Assembly (NCBI RefSeq): GCF_007991495.1
Contig: NZ_BJYL01000012.1
Location: forward strand, 1-64,000
DNA: 64,000 nt
Reading direction: 5' to 3'
DNA from: Sporosarcina luteola
GTDB lineage: Bacteria; Bacillota; Bacilli; Bacillales_A; Planococcaceae
Below, piece by piece: positions 1 through 10,000 of this stretch. Both the position numbers and the translations under genes were made by a program. The notes below the pieces were generated by a model, which was not told the DNA's origin, did not search any database, and worked only from the letters and a program-made list of their open reading frames with translations. Every line of letters starts with the position of its first letter. Position 1 is the stretch's first letter.

Positions 1-163
1 TCAATTAAACAGCTCTTAATGTCCCGTTCGAAGGAAAATAATGCTCCGCCGGTCAATTAAACGGCGCTTAATGTCCCGTGCGAAGGAAAATAATGCTCCG
101 CCGGTCAATTAAACAGCTCTTAATGTCCCGTTCGAAAGAAAAAAAAGCTCCGCTGGTCAATTA
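1..163. repeat. Tandem 52-bp repeat array (3 full units plus the start of a fourth)
   Basis: Three head-to-tail units occupy 1-52, 53-104 and 105-156, and a fourth breaks off after about 7 bases (157-163). Each unit opens with TCAATTAAAC and closes with GCTCCGCCGG or a one-base variant. Unit 2 differs from unit 1 at a few clustered positions; unit 3 drifts in its A-rich part. No ORF runs through the array. There are no unique spacers, so it is not a CRISPR. The array starts at the window edge and its full length cannot be seen. Function unknown. Confidence 0.9.
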
Positions 164-241
164 GCAGCTAGTAAGGTATGCAGAAACTGTTAAATAAACC
201 ACTTTCTTTAGACGCACACGCGACCTTTTAATATTCAAAAA

Positions 242-277
242 CTGTCCCAGAAAGTCAGTTTTCGACTTTCTGGGACA
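242..277 (-). terminator. Intrinsic terminator of the DUF1646 transporter gene
   Basis: A perfect 14-bp stem (243-256 with 264-277) has a 7-nt loop. On the minus strand it is followed by a short TTTTG tract. It lies 15 bp after the stop of the minus-strand gene. Confidence 0.75.
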
Positions 278-291
278 GCTCTCATTTTACA

Positions 292-1308
292 TTATCCAAA
301 TACAACAATTGTAATAAAATAAATAACCATAGCGATGAGTCCGATCGGCACACCGAATCGGGCCCATTCGACACTTTTAATATTCAATTTACCCGCTGCG
401 ATGATATTCGGTATATTCCCCGGAATGAGCATCCCTCCACTGATCAGAAGACCAAGCAAAATTGCTTTGATTGTCGGAGCATCCATCTCTTGACTAATTT
501 CAGCAGCGGCCAATGTCGCATTATCGAGCACCGCAGAAATCATATTGATCCAATAGAGGACGAGCGGGTTGAGATCTAGCAAGAACCTGTTGATGAAAGG
601 TTCAAATCCTGCTCCTAATAATGTTAAAGCCATTACGAATAAATATATTTTAAACCCGCGGATTAAAATATCAAGGAACGATTCTGCGCCTTGATTTGCC
701 TTTAATCCGGGAGTCTTTTTTGAAGGTTTGATCATAATTGCTGCTAAAATCCCAAAAACAATCACACCGGGGATGATATCCGGACCGATCAAACGCATGA
801 GATAAAAGAAATCTACATCCAATTTACTTGTTGCAATTGTGGACAAAGGTTCGCCAATCGGCGTTAAAACAGCGCCCATTCCAATTGAATAGCAGGCAAG
901 GATGACAAAACGCACTTCCGATTTACGGTCTAGCTCCAAAACGCTCACAATGGCCACTAGAACGATTGCGGCGATGATGGCAGTAATGACACTGGAAACA
1001 ATCCCTAGGATGATTACAACAAGTGCCAGGAACAATCGATAAGGGATTGTCCGGCTGATCCCTTTTATGCTCGTTTCGAACGGCTTCTGCAACCATTTGA
1101 ACAATAATCCCGCAATAATGACTGCAAGTGTAATATTGATTGGGTCTTCAAGTGCTTTCAGAAGAAGAGTTTTATCCAATACACCGCTCACAAGAACTGC
1201 GGCAATTCCCATAACAAAAAGGAACACTTCCAAGTTTCGTTCAATAAAAGGTACTGTGAATGGCAAAAATAAGACAAATACTAAAATAATCGATAAACCT
1301 ATAATCAT
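292..1308 (-). CDS. DUF1646 family membrane protein, predicted cation transporter
   Basis: A 338-residue, very hydrophobic protein with about 10 predicted membrane segments. It resembles the DUF1646 family, a branch of the ion-transporter superfamily distantly related to ArsB/NhaD carriers. Visible hallmarks are two polar re-entrant-like stretches: TPIGEPLSTIATSKL near residue 150 and DNATLAAAEIS near residue 262. In this superfamily such Pro/Gly-rich loops form the ion path. The substrate is unknown, with cation or anion exchange as the family-level expectation. It is a single-gene unit: a terminator follows and the next gene upstream has its own. The start ATG at 1308 is the first in the ORF; no strong Shine-Dalgarno is visible. 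Confidence 0.75.
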   Translation of the reverse strand: MIIGLSIILVFVLFLPFTVPFIERNLEVFLFVMGIAAVLVSGVLDKTLLLKALEDPINITLAVIIAGLLFKWLQKPFETSIKGISRTIPYRLFLALVVIILGIVSSVITAIIAAIVLVAIVSVLELDRKSEVRFVILACYSIGMGAVLTPIGEPLSTIATSKLDVDFFYLMRLIGPDIIPGVIVFGILAAIMIKPSKKTPGLKANQGAESFLDILIRGFKIYLFVMALTLLGAGFEPFINRFLLDLNPLVLYWINMISAVLDNATLAAAEISQEMDAPTIKAILLGLLISGGMLIPGNIPNIIAAGKLNIKSVEWARFGVPIGLIAMVIYFITIVVFG

Positions 1309-1398
1309 AATCTGTCCCTCTATTCCTTATTGAATTCACATAACTATCATATCATTCAAATTATGGTTTCGGGCTATTTTTAAGAACATCAATTAACA

Positions 1399-1430
1399 GA
1401 AAAAGCATAACCCTAGGGCTATGCTTTTTC
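1399..1430 (-). terminator. Terminator of the POT transporter gene
   Basis: A 10-bp outer stem (1399-1408 with 1421-1430) with an inner CCCTAGGG palindrome. The A-rich and T-rich arms supply U tracts in both directions. It lies just beyond the stop of the minus-strand gene. Confidence 0.75.
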
Positions 1431-1447
1431 TAATGGATTGAGATGTC

Positions 1448-2941
1448 TTAATGGACACCTTTCATGAATTTTTGGATAACAGGGGAGATGGCAAAAAGGA
1501 TTACACTTAAAACAATTGCAACGCCCCCGATGATTCCGAAGTACATCATTTCGGTTTTATCAGAATAAAATTTCACGAGCTGAGCATTCAATGCTTGAGC
1601 AGCAGCGTTAGATAAGAACCATAAGCTCATCGTCTGCGCTGAAAAGGCCGCTGGCGCCAATTTTGTCGTTGCTGATAACCCGACAGGTGATAGGCATAGC
1701 TCACCTAATACAACGATGAAGATGCTCAACACGAGCCATAGTGGGTTTACTAACGTATCTGTGCCCCCAAAATAAGCAGGAAGAAGAATGACGATGAAAG
1801 AAAGGCCAGCAAAGAAAATCCCTAATGAGAATTTTTGTGGGATTGACGGCTGCTTTTTCCCTAACTTCATCCAGAGCCATGCAAAAACCGGAGCCAATGT
1901 AATGATGAATAACGGATTCAAAGATTGGAACCATGCAGGTGAAATATGGAATCCGAACACATCCAAGTCAGTTCGCTTATCCGCATAGAGCGCTAAAATC
2001 GTAGATCCTTGTTCAGCGATTGCCCAAAACATGACAGCAGCTAGGAATAAAGGAATGTAAGCGATGATCCTCGATTTTTCATCTGCCGTCGTTTTAGGGC
2101 TTCTATACATGAAGAAGAAATAAGAGAATGGGATAACAAACCCTAAAATACCAACGAGCGCAATGAACGAATTAAATGTGAGCCATCCTCTAGGAATCGT
2201 GATGAAAAGAAGAACTCCAAGGATAACAATCGCCGCGATAAAGATTTTGACATATCGTTTCCGTTCAACAGGAGTTAGCGGATTTGCAATTTGCGTACCA
2301 GCAAGTCCTAAATTCTTTTTCTTCGTTATCAAGAAAATGATAAGTCCAACGAACATCCCAATTGCAGCCAGACCAAACCCAAGATGGAAGTTGTAATCCA
2401 ATCCGATTGTTCCGACAGTTAAAGGCGCTAAAAAGCTACCCATGTTAATGCCCATGTAGAAGACACTGAAACCGGAATCCCGTCGTATATCATCAGTTGC
2501 ATAGATGTCCCCAACGATACTTGAAATATTTGGTTTTAGAAGGCCTGTCCCTAAGACGATCAATGCCATGGATATGAAGAACATCGTTAAATTGCCAGGA
2601 AAAGCAAGTACGATGTGTCCAAGCATTATGAAAATTCCACCGAAAAATACAGCCCTGGACGTTCCGAAGACGCGGTCGGCGAGCCAGCCGCCAATAATAC
2701 CGGACATATAGACGAGGGAACCATAAATCGACATAATAGCAAGCGCGGTCGGCTCACTAATCCCTAAACCGCCTTTTGAAACCTCGTAATACATATAGAA
2801 AACAAGGATTGCCCTCATTCCATAATATGAAAAACGTTCCCAAAACTCAGTGAAAAACAACGTGAACAAACCTTTAGGATGTCCGAAAAATCCCTTTTGG
2901 GGAACGCTTTCAACAATTTGTTCTTTTGATAGTTGCGACAT
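1448..2941 (-). CDS. POT family di/tripeptide:proton symporter (DtpT-like)
   Basis: A 497-residue MFS-type carrier of the proton-dependent oligopeptide transporter family. The family signature FWERFSYYGMRAI is near residues 32-44; its ExxER residues couple proton and peptide movement. A second conserved stretch, GSFLAPLTVG, is near residue 167. About 14 hydrophobic segments fit the bacterial POT layout, and the length is normal. A strong AAAGGAGG lies 9 bases before ATG 2941. It imports di- and tripeptides across the cytoplasmic membrane. The promoter at 2970-2999 overlaps one arm of a long inverted repeat, so its transcription may be controlled. Confidence 0.93.
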   Translation of the reverse strand: MSQLSKEQIVESVPQKGFFGHPKGLFTLFFTEFWERFSYYGMRAILVFYMYYEVSKGGLGISEPTALAIMSIYGSLVYMSGIIGGWLADRVFGTSRAVFFGGIFIMLGHIVLAFPGNLTMFFISMALIVLGTGLLKPNISSIVGDIYATDDIRRDSGFSVFYMGINMGSFLAPLTVGTIGLDYNFHLGFGLAAIGMFVGLIIFLITKKKNLGLAGTQIANPLTPVERKRYVKIFIAAIVILGVLLFITIPRGWLTFNSFIALVGILGFVIPFSYFFFMYRSPKTTADEKSRIIAYIPLFLAAVMFWAIAEQGSTILALYADKRTDLDVFGFHISPAWFQSLNPLFIITLAPVFAWLWMKLGKKQPSIPQKFSLGIFFAGLSFIVILLPAYFGGTDTLVNPLWLVLSIFIVVLGELCLSPVGLSATTKLAPAAFSAQTMSLWFLSNAAAQALNAQLVKFYSDKTEMMYFGIIGGVAIVLSVILFAISPVIQKFMKGVH

Positions 2942-3327
2942 TCAAGATGGCCTCCTTTTATATTTCATTATTATATAAATAAATTTATTGTATTGTCAAA
3001 ATAAAAATGAGTATTGGTTAAATATGTTTTTATCTTGACAATACAGTGTTTTCTGACACCACGCACATTTGAATTGTCTAAATAAAGCTATATCCATATA
3101 TTAAAAACGATTTAATTTAATTTGAAAAATCTATGATTTATTAATTTTATGTTCTCTATTATGATTCCCTTCAAAGCGAGTGTGATACGGTGATATTTGA
3201 ATGATGAATCCAATAGGTATTTCATAAGAAATTCCGTTTTTGATTCAATCCGATTCACTCATATTCAAAAATCCTTCAATATGAGCTATCATGAAGGTAT
3301 GCAGTTTCTAGAAATGGATGTGTTGTG
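2942..3327. other. Intergenic region between divergent genes, with an inverted repeat
   Basis: This 386-bp AT-rich gap separates the divergent POT and yfmR genes. It holds the minus-strand promoter and an inverted repeat with arms at 2990-3003 and 3031-3044 (GTATTGTCAA / TTGACAATAC plus three further bases). Near 3196-3270 there is a looser inverted repeat built on TTTGAAT / ATTCAAA. No convincing plus-strand promoter or small ORF was seen. Confidence 0.6.
2970..2999 (-). promoter_or_regulatory. SigA-type promoter of the POT transporter
   Basis: Read on the minus strand: TTGACA (2999-2994), an 18-bp spacer and TATAAT (2975-2970). It lies about 30 bp before the start codon. Confidence 0.8.
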
Positions 3328-5220
3328 ATGAGTCAATTAATTGTTGAGAATCTTACGAAAACGGTTGGAGAGAAGATTCTTTTTCGTGATGTCTCCTTTA
3401 CGATTGTGAGAGGAGAAAAAGTAGGTCTAATTGGAATTAATGGAACCGGAAAGTCGACGCTTCTTTCAATAATTGCCGGCACCGAAGAATCTGACTCGAT
3501 AAAGATGGAGCATCCGAATAAATATACAATTTCCTATTTGCCTCAGAGCCTTATTGTCGATCCGAATAAGACCGTAATGGAAACCGTTTTTATGTCTGAG
3601 GCACCGATCATAAAGTTGAACTTACAGTATGAGCATGCGCTTGCCGCGTTGACGAATGACCCATCATCTCCCGACAACCAAGAGATGTTTTCACGTTTGC
3701 AAAATGAGATGGATGCAAGCTCGGCATGGGATTTGAATACGAAAGCGAGGATGGTCCTTACAAAGTTAGGGATCGATTCATTCGATAAGAAGATGGGCGA
3801 GCTATCGGGAGGCCAGCAGAAGCGGGTATCGTTGGCAAAAGTACTGATTGAACCAGCTGATCTATTATTGTTGGACGAGCCTACGAACCATCTCGATGTT
3901 GAGTCGATCACATGGTTGCAGGATTATTTGAAAAATGAGCAAGGCGCGGTCATTTTCATTACCCATGATCGTTATTTCTTGGATGCAGTTTCCACCCATA
4001 TTTATGAATTGGCAGATCGCACACTGTACGCTCACACCGGGAACTTCGCCGATTATTTGGAATCCAAGGCAATTCGTGAGGAAATGGCGGAAGCGACTGA
4101 CGCAAAAATGCGGAACCGTTACCGTAATGAATTGAAATGGATCAGGCGGGGGGCAAAAGCGAGATCTACAAAGCAAAAAGCTCGTATTGGTCGGTTTGAA
4201 GAACTTGAAGAGAAAGTAAAGAAGGATCAAACATCATCCGACATGGATGTTGCGCTGAAAACTTCGCGACTCGGTCGTAAAGTGATTGAAGCCCATGAAG
4301 TGTCCAAGTCTTATGGTGAAAGGAAAGTCATAAACGATTTTAGCTGCCTTTTACAATCAGGTGATCGGATAGCGATTGTTGGTCCAAATGGGGCTGGAAA
4401 AACGACTCTCATGAAATTGTTTGCAAAAGAATTGGAACCCGATAGCGGTTATATTGAAACGGGCTCTACTGTGAAAATCGCTCATTTCCATCAGCAATTG
4501 CCGAAAATGGATGAAAACAAGCGGATTATCGAGTATATACGCGAAACATCAAATGATATTGAAGATGGAAGCGGGGCGCGAATATCAGCGACGCAAATGT
4601 TGGAGCGATTCCTGTTTCCTACCTCGTCACATGGAACACCGATCGGGAAGTTGTCCGGAGGTGAAAGGAAGCGACTTTATTTATTGAAATTGCTTATGGA
4701 ACAGCCGAACGTCCTGTTGCTGGATGAACCGACGAATGATCTCGATATCGAGACGTTGTCCGTATTAGAGTCTTTCATCGATTCTTTTCCGGGCGTCGTT
4801 CTTACAATCTCGCATGATCGTTTTTTCTTAGATCGGACTTCGACAAAATTGTGGGTGCTTGATGGTTCCGGAAATATAGAAGTGTCCTTTGACATTTATT
4901 CCGATTATTTGGAAGAGAAGGCGTCAGCGAAAAATGATGAGCCGATGATCGAAAAAACAGTGCCAGTGCAACAGTCGATCGCGAATGAAAAGCCGAAAAA
5001 GCGGATGACGTACGGTGAAAAAAGAGAATGGGAAACAATTGAATCCGATATCGGGAAAATCGAAGAAAAAATCGAGGGAACCGAATTAGAGATGGCGTCT
5101 TTAGGTTCGGACTATGAAAAATTAAATGAGTTGACGAAAGCGCTTGATGAATTGAACACGGAATACGAACGGCTAATCGAGCGGTGGACGTATTTACAAG
5201 AACTAAATGAATCTTTATGA
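3328..5220 (+). CDS. yfmR: ABC-F family ribosome-associated ATPase, YfmR/Uup type
   Basis: A soluble 630-residue protein with two ABC ATPase domains and no membrane segments. Walker A motifs are GINGTGKST (residues 36-44) and GPNGAGKTT (near 353). Signature motifs are LSGGQ (near 157) and LSGGE (near 445). Both Walker B regions read LLLDEPTN. An Arg/Lys-rich interdomain linker is near residues 245-300, and an acidic coiled-coil tail starts near 565, as in Uup/YfmR. The family acts on the ribosomal E site and is linked to relief of translational stalling in B. subtilis. It is not expected to be a resistance factor. The start is ATG 3328, directly after an alternative GTG at 3325; the Shine-Dalgarno is poor. 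It sits 13 bp before cvfC. Confidence 0.9.
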   Translation: MSQLIVENLTKTVGEKILFRDVSFTIVRGEKVGLIGINGTGKSTLLSIIAGTEESDSIKMEHPNKYTISYLPQSLIVDPNKTVMETVFMSEAPIIKLNLQYEHALAALTNDPSSPDNQEMFSRLQNEMDASSAWDLNTKARMVLTKLGIDSFDKKMGELSGGQQKRVSLAKVLIEPADLLLLDEPTNHLDVESITWLQDYLKNEQGAVIFITHDRYFLDAVSTHIYELADRTLYAHTGNFADYLESKAIREEMAEATDAKMRNRYRNELKWIRRGAKARSTKQKARIGRFEELEEKVKKDQTSSDMDVALKTSRLGRKVIEAHEVSKSYGERKVINDFSCLLQSGDRIAIVGPNGAGKTTLMKLFAKELEPDSGYIETGSTVKIAHFHQQLPKMDENKRIIEYIRETSNDIEDGSGARISATQMLERFLFPTSSHGTPIGKLSGGERKRLYLLKLLMEQPNVLLLDEPTNDLDIETLSVLESFIDSFPGVVLTISHDRFFLDRTSTKLWVLDGSGNIEVSFDIYSDYLEEKASAKNDEPMIEKTVPVQQSIANEKPKKRMTYGEKREWETIESDIGKIEEKIEGTELEMASLGSDYEKLNELTKALDELNTEYERLIERWTYLQELNESL

Positions 5221-5233
5221 GAGGGGTAGAAAG

Positions 5234-6364
5234 ATGAGAATTGTAACGATTGAACCTACACCGAGTCCCAATTCGATGAAAATCATCTTGGACGAAGAAT
5301 TGCCGATGGGAACCAGCCATAATTATAAGAGAGATGATGCTGGAACCGCACCACACCCGGTGTCAGAGCTGCTTAGTATTAAAGGGATAAAAGGTATCTA
5401 TCATGTCATGAATTTCATGGCTGTCGAACGGATTGGCAACGTAGCCTGGGAAGATATTCTGTCTGAACTGCAAAGTGTTTTCAATGAAGAGAATGTAGAA
5501 GCTGACAGGACTGAACAAGCTGCCGATGAACATTTCGGAGAGGTATATGTGCATGTGCAAACCTATAAGGACATTCCTCTGCAAGTAAAAGTATTCGACA
5601 ATAGTTCCGAGCAGCGATTCGGTCTGAGTGAACGATTCCAAAAAGCTATGGAAAAAGTGCATAGCGCAGAAGTGGAAAACTATATTTTATTGCGTAAATG
5701 GGCTGACTATGGCATCCGTTATGGGGAGAAGCAGGAAATCGGGGAAACAGTCGTTTCGGAGGTGGAAGCAGCTTATCCTGACGAACGATTGCAAGAAATC
5801 ATCGAGCAATCGGCAAATAACGGAACTAGCAAAGTGGAACAAAGACAGAAAGTGACCGTTGAACAATTTGATGTAGACGAATGGGAAAAACGTTTTCAGT
5901 TAATTGACCAAATGCCGGATCCGGATGTTTCTGACTTGCCGTTGCTTGAAAAAGCGTTAGATGATGAAAAAATGTCCATCCGACGCCTCGCAACGGTTTA
6001 TCTCGGTATGATCGAGGATGAGGCGGTTATTCCTTATGTTGAAAAAGCATTGAAAGATAAAAGCTGGGCGGTTAGAAGAACTGCAGGCGATTGTATGAGT
6101 GATCTGGGGTTCGCGGGATTCGAAAATGCAGCAATCGAATCTTTGCAAGATAAAAACAAACTCGTTCGCTGGCGTGCGGCCATGTTTATTTACGAAACAG
6201 GAACTGAAAAGTCGTTAACAGCACTCCATGCGGCTGAAAATGATCCTGAATTTGAAGTGAAACTGCAAGTCCGAATGGCGATTTCCCGAATTGAAGAAGG
6301 GGAAGACGCGAAAGGTTCTATTTGGAAGCAAATGACAGAAGCTAGGGGCGGAGCTGTCGAATAA
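5234..6364 (+). CDS. cvfC: Conserved virulence factor C family protein (CvfC/YpgR): Nfu-like N-domain plus HEAT repeats
   Basis: A 376-residue cytoplasmic protein. Residues 1-85 (from MRIVTIEPTPSPNSMK) match the scaffold-type Nfu/NifU N-terminal domain. From about residue 205 onward it has HEAT/PBS-like alpha repeats (LATVYLGMIEDEAVIPYVEK, then WAVRRTAGDCMSDLG, then LVRWRAAMF). This is the architecture of CvfC (Staphylococcus) and YpgR (Bacillus); the molecular function is not established. ATG 5234 follows AGGGG; a longer reading from 5207 would overlap yfmR and lacks a ribosome-binding site. It closes a two-gene unit with yfmR and ends at a strong terminator. Confidence 0.88.
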   Translation: MRIVTIEPTPSPNSMKIILDEELPMGTSHNYKRDDAGTAPHPVSELLSIKGIKGIYHVMNFMAVERIGNVAWEDILSELQSVFNEENVEADRTEQAADEHFGEVYVHVQTYKDIPLQVKVFDNSSEQRFGLSERFQKAMEKVHSAEVENYILLRKWADYGIRYGEKQEIGETVVSEVEAAYPDERLQEIIEQSANNGTSKVEQRQKVTVEQFDVDEWEKRFQLIDQMPDPDVSDLPLLEKALDDEKMSIRRLATVYLGMIEDEAVIPYVEKALKDKSWAVRRTAGDCMSDLGFAGFENAAIESLQDKNKLVRWRAAMFIYETGTEKSLTALHAAENDPEFEVKLQVRMAISRIEEGEDAKGSIWKQMTEARGGAVE

Positions 6365-6392
6365 TTTACCAATCATTATAACTTTTGTTGAA

Positions 6393-6436
6393 ACATCAGC
6401 AGCGTATGTAATTATGCGCGAGCTGATGTTTTTTTA
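6393..6436 (+). terminator. Intrinsic terminator of yfmR-cvfC
   Basis: Stem ACATCAGC (6393-6400) with GCTGATGT (6422-6429), extended by inner GCGTAT/ATGCGC pairing, followed by an eight-T tract. It shares the 12-mer CAGCAGCGTATG with the terminator at 10212. Confidence 0.9.
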
Positions 6437-6463
6437 TTGCGTTCTAAACGGGAAGTGATTCCA

Positions 6464-6492
6464 TTGACAAATCACTCAAATCGTTTTATGAT
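6464..6492 (+). promoter_or_regulatory. Near-consensus SigA promoter of the marR-mmpL operon
   Basis: TTGACA (6464-6469), a 17-bp spacer and TATGAT (6487-6492). It lies about 60 bp before the GTG start of the MarR gene and directly abuts the tandem palindromes. Confidence 0.9.
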
Positions 6493-6496
6493 ATGT

Positions 6497-6522
6497 ATCG
6501 TGTTCGATGTATCGTGTACGAT
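6497..6522 (+). promoter_or_regulatory. Tandem palindromes, probable MarR operator
   Basis: ATCGTGTTCGAT (6497-6508) and ATCGTGTACGAT (6511-6522) are two near-identical interrupted palindromes with a 14-bp period. They cover the expected transcription start just after the -10 box. Autorepression by the MarR protein is the natural reading (inference). Confidence 0.65.
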
Positions 6523-6552
6523 TGTTTTTTAAAAAGAAGGAGTTGGGGAGTA

Positions 6553-7056
6553 GTGGAGAGGGCAAATTTTATTGGAGAATCCATTGAATATTTGCATCGT
6601 TATACAATGAAAAGTCTTCAAAAACAAGCGGAGGAACATGGCGTCACCATTCCGCAAGTTAGGGTCATTGCAGAGGTGTTTGCTCATAAAACTGTAAGTA
6701 TTAAACTACTCTCGCAAAACTTGAAAATGACGCAAAGCACTGTCTCGGATATCGTGGAGAGATTGGTGTCAAAAGGTTTTCTGGAGAAAACACCTAATGA
6801 GAAGGACAAACGATTAGTGGATATTACCTTATCGGAAAGACTTGCGCAAAATATTGATGAGAGCATCGCTCAAATTCAAAGCCAATCATTAGTGGGTGTT
6901 CTTAATCTACTGGATGAGAAAGACCAGGAGATTGTGGAACAGGGAATGCAGCTATTGGTTTCTGCTGTTAAAGAAAAAATGATCGCTGAAGGCATGGATG
7001 ATAATAAATTCTTTGATATTCTGTACTTCTCTGATAAAGACAAAACTAAGAAATAA
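6553..7056 (+). CDS. MarR family transcriptional regulator (YdgG-like)
   Basis: A 167-residue winged-helix DNA-binding protein. The HTH is near residues 45-90 (VSIKLLSQNLKMTQSTVSDI), followed by the wing signature KTPNEKDKRLVDI typical of MarR. GTG 6553 was chosen because GGAG lies upstream and it begins with the conserved dimerisation helix. The longer reading from 6493 runs through the palindromic operator. It precedes an MMPL exporter by 23 bp, as ydgG precedes ydgH in B. subtilis, so it probably represses its own efflux operon and is released by a small ligand. The ligand cannot be told from sequence. Confidence 0.9.
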   Translation: MERANFIGESIEYLHRYTMKSLQKQAEEHGVTIPQVRVIAEVFAHKTVSIKLLSQNLKMTQSTVSDIVERLVSKGFLEKTPNEKDKRLVDITLSERLAQNIDESIAQIQSQSLVGVLNLLDEKDQEIVEQGMQLLVSAVKEKMIAEGMDDNKFFDILYFSDKDKTKK

Positions 7057-7079
7057 ACAACAATGCGGGAGGCTGCAGG

Positions 7080-10000
7080 ATGAGAACAATTATAAAAGGA
7101 CGCTGGTTCATTTTAGCTATTTGGCTAATTGCCACAGTTGTGCTAACAGTCATTCAACCAGACGTCAATGCAATATTGCGAGATCAAGGACAGGAAGGCA
7201 CGAGTAAAGACAGCCCCTCTGTTGTAGCGAGCGACATCTTGAAAAAGATGGATACAACAGTTGGTACGGATAATCTGATTGTTTTTCATGACAAAGATAA
7301 AATCTCAGATCAGGACATGGAACAGATCGGAAAAGTGATCAATTCACTCAAGGATAGCAGTTCAGAGATTGGTATCACGGACATGATTGACCCTTTCAAC
7401 ATGCCGGATGCGAAGAGTTCGTTAGTATCTGAAGATGGCACAACCTTAATGGTGAGCTATAAGCTTGATAAAAAAGGCCGGGAAATCGATGACATCCAGC
7501 CGCTATTCGAGGCGAAGCTTGATAAGGTGCCGGTCGAATATTATTTGAGCGGGGAAGACTTCATCAATAATGACTATTTACAGGCAACCCAAGCAGGTGT
7601 GGAAAAGAGTGCAGCGCTGACGGTCATCTTCATTTTAGTTGTCCTCATCATTGCCTTTAGATCTGTCGTCACACCATTGGTATCCTTGGTAGCTGTAGCA
7701 TTTTCCTATCTTACTTCGATGGGGATTGCAGCCCAATTAATCGATAAAGCAGGATTTCCAATAACAAGTCTCACACAAATGCTATTAGTCCTTATTCTTT
7801 TCGGACTTGGCACAGATTACAATATTCTTCTTTTCAATCGATTTAAGGAAGAACTGTCAAAAGGCCACTCAATCGATGATTCAATCGTTAATACGTATAA
7901 AACAGCGGGAAAAACAATTGCTTATAGTATACTCACCGTATTTATTGCGTTTTTAGCACTTGTTTTCTCTGAATCACCAATCTATCAATCTGGTGTCGTT
8001 GTCGTCATCGGTGTGACCCTATTATTACTCGAAATTTTGACACTAACGCCTTTTATCATGAAAGTGTTAGGCAAAAAGCTATTTTGGCCGTCTAAGAACG
8101 TCGGCGGTCATAAGGAAAACAAATTCTGGGGTAAAGCTTCAACATTAGGGATCAAGCATCCGATCATCATTACGCTGATCGTACTTCTAATCATCGGTCC
8201 GATGGTCATATTCCATGACGAGAAACTTAACTTTGATACTGTAGGGGAACTTGGAAATAAATACCCTTCCTCGAAAGCAATCAACTTAGTATCGGAGCAT
8301 TTTGGCAAAGGCCAATCGATGCCCGCTACCGTTGTCATTGAAAATAAGAATGCCCTGGACAACAATGACTCTCTTGCCGTAATTGATGATATTACAGAGA
8401 GACTTAAAGGGATGAAGGGCATTAAACAGGTATCATCGGTCACGCAGCCTTTAGGTGAGAGAATTGACGATTTCTATGTATCCGGTCAAATGGGAACGGT
8501 GACAGATGGTTTATCAAAAACACAAAATGGTGTAGATACGATATCTGATGGGATGAAGGAAGCGTCTGAAAAGCTTGGCTCTGCTGACTTTTCTCAAGTA
8601 AGTGAAATGGTCGATGGTACGGCGAAACTTCAGGACGGCGTAACAGCATTAGCCAATGGATTAAAACAAATCCAAGCCGGAATCGATGATGGCACTAGCA
8701 ATTCACAAACCATTTCAAACGGTCTTACATCCATCGAAACGAATCTTTCAGAGATGAGTGGCGGCGTATCTATGCTAGCTGACAACTATGGAAAAATGCA
8801 GGCTGGTTATAAGGAAATGGGAACACATTACCAAGATGCTGCAAAAGCTCTTCTAGGGGTAAAGGAAACACTTTCTCTCATGCAATCAATGGTTGCAGAC
8901 CTAGGAAACAGTTACGCCGATTTAATGAATGATGAACATTATATGGGTTTAAAACAGACACTAACTACATTATCATCCTCTTTAGGTGATATTACGCCTG
9001 AGAGCATCAACCAATTAAATGAACAATACAATGCAGCCACTGCCGGTTTTGGTACAGCTAATAAGAATCTCGCAGAAATCAGCAATGGTTTAGACAAAAT
9101 CACAGCTGGTTTGAAGCAGCTAAAAGAAGGACTAGGCGAGGCATCCTCAGGAATAGGCACAATTGTAACAAATATGGACAATGTAAATACTGGACTTGGC
9201 CAGATGAAATCCGGACAAGAGCAGCTTGCCGAAGGTCTAAATGGATTTAGCGTTTTCGGAGATCAATTATCAGAAGTAAACGGCGGATTAGAGGGGATTT
9301 CCGATGGCATAGGCCAAACGAATGGTTACCTGACGCAGTTGAATAAAAATAAGAGCTTCTTTATTCCGAAGGAAGCGTTGACGAATGATGAGTTTAAAGG
9401 ATCTTTAGATGCATTCATGTCAAAAGATAGAACGATTACGAAGATGACCGTTATTTTGAATGACGACCCTTATTCAAATGCGGCGTTACAGACGATTGAA
9501 AAAATGAATGACACGATTTCTGCGGGATTAAAAGGTACGGTCCTTTCCGATTCCGAATATGGAACAGCAGGCTCGAGTGCTAGAACGAGAGATATGAACG
9601 ACATCCTGTCGAGAGATTTGAATAAAACAACGGTTATCGTCATTGCAGGCGTATTGCTTGTTCTATTCTTTGTGATCAGATCCTTCTGGACACCGATCTT
9701 CATTACCGCATCCCTTGTAGGTGCATACTATGCAGCTATGTTCGTCGTGAATTCCATCTTCATAAATATGCTGGGATATGCAGGCTTATCTTCATTTGTT
9801 CCATTCTTCTCCTTTATCATCATTGTATCTCTGGGAGTAGACTACAGCATATTCTTAATGATGCGATTCAAGGAGTATCCGGATCTGCCGCCTAAAGAAG
9901 CAATCGTAATGGCTTCTAAGCATATAGGTGGCGTAATCATATCAGCAGTCGTAATTCTCGGAGGTACGTTTGCAACACTGACACCAGCGGGAATTGTACT

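Noticed and set aside
1..163. CRISPR array or tandem tRNA genes
   Set aside because: There are no unique spacers. The GTTCGAA in each unit resembles a tRNA T-loop, but no acceptor or anticodon stem can be formed.
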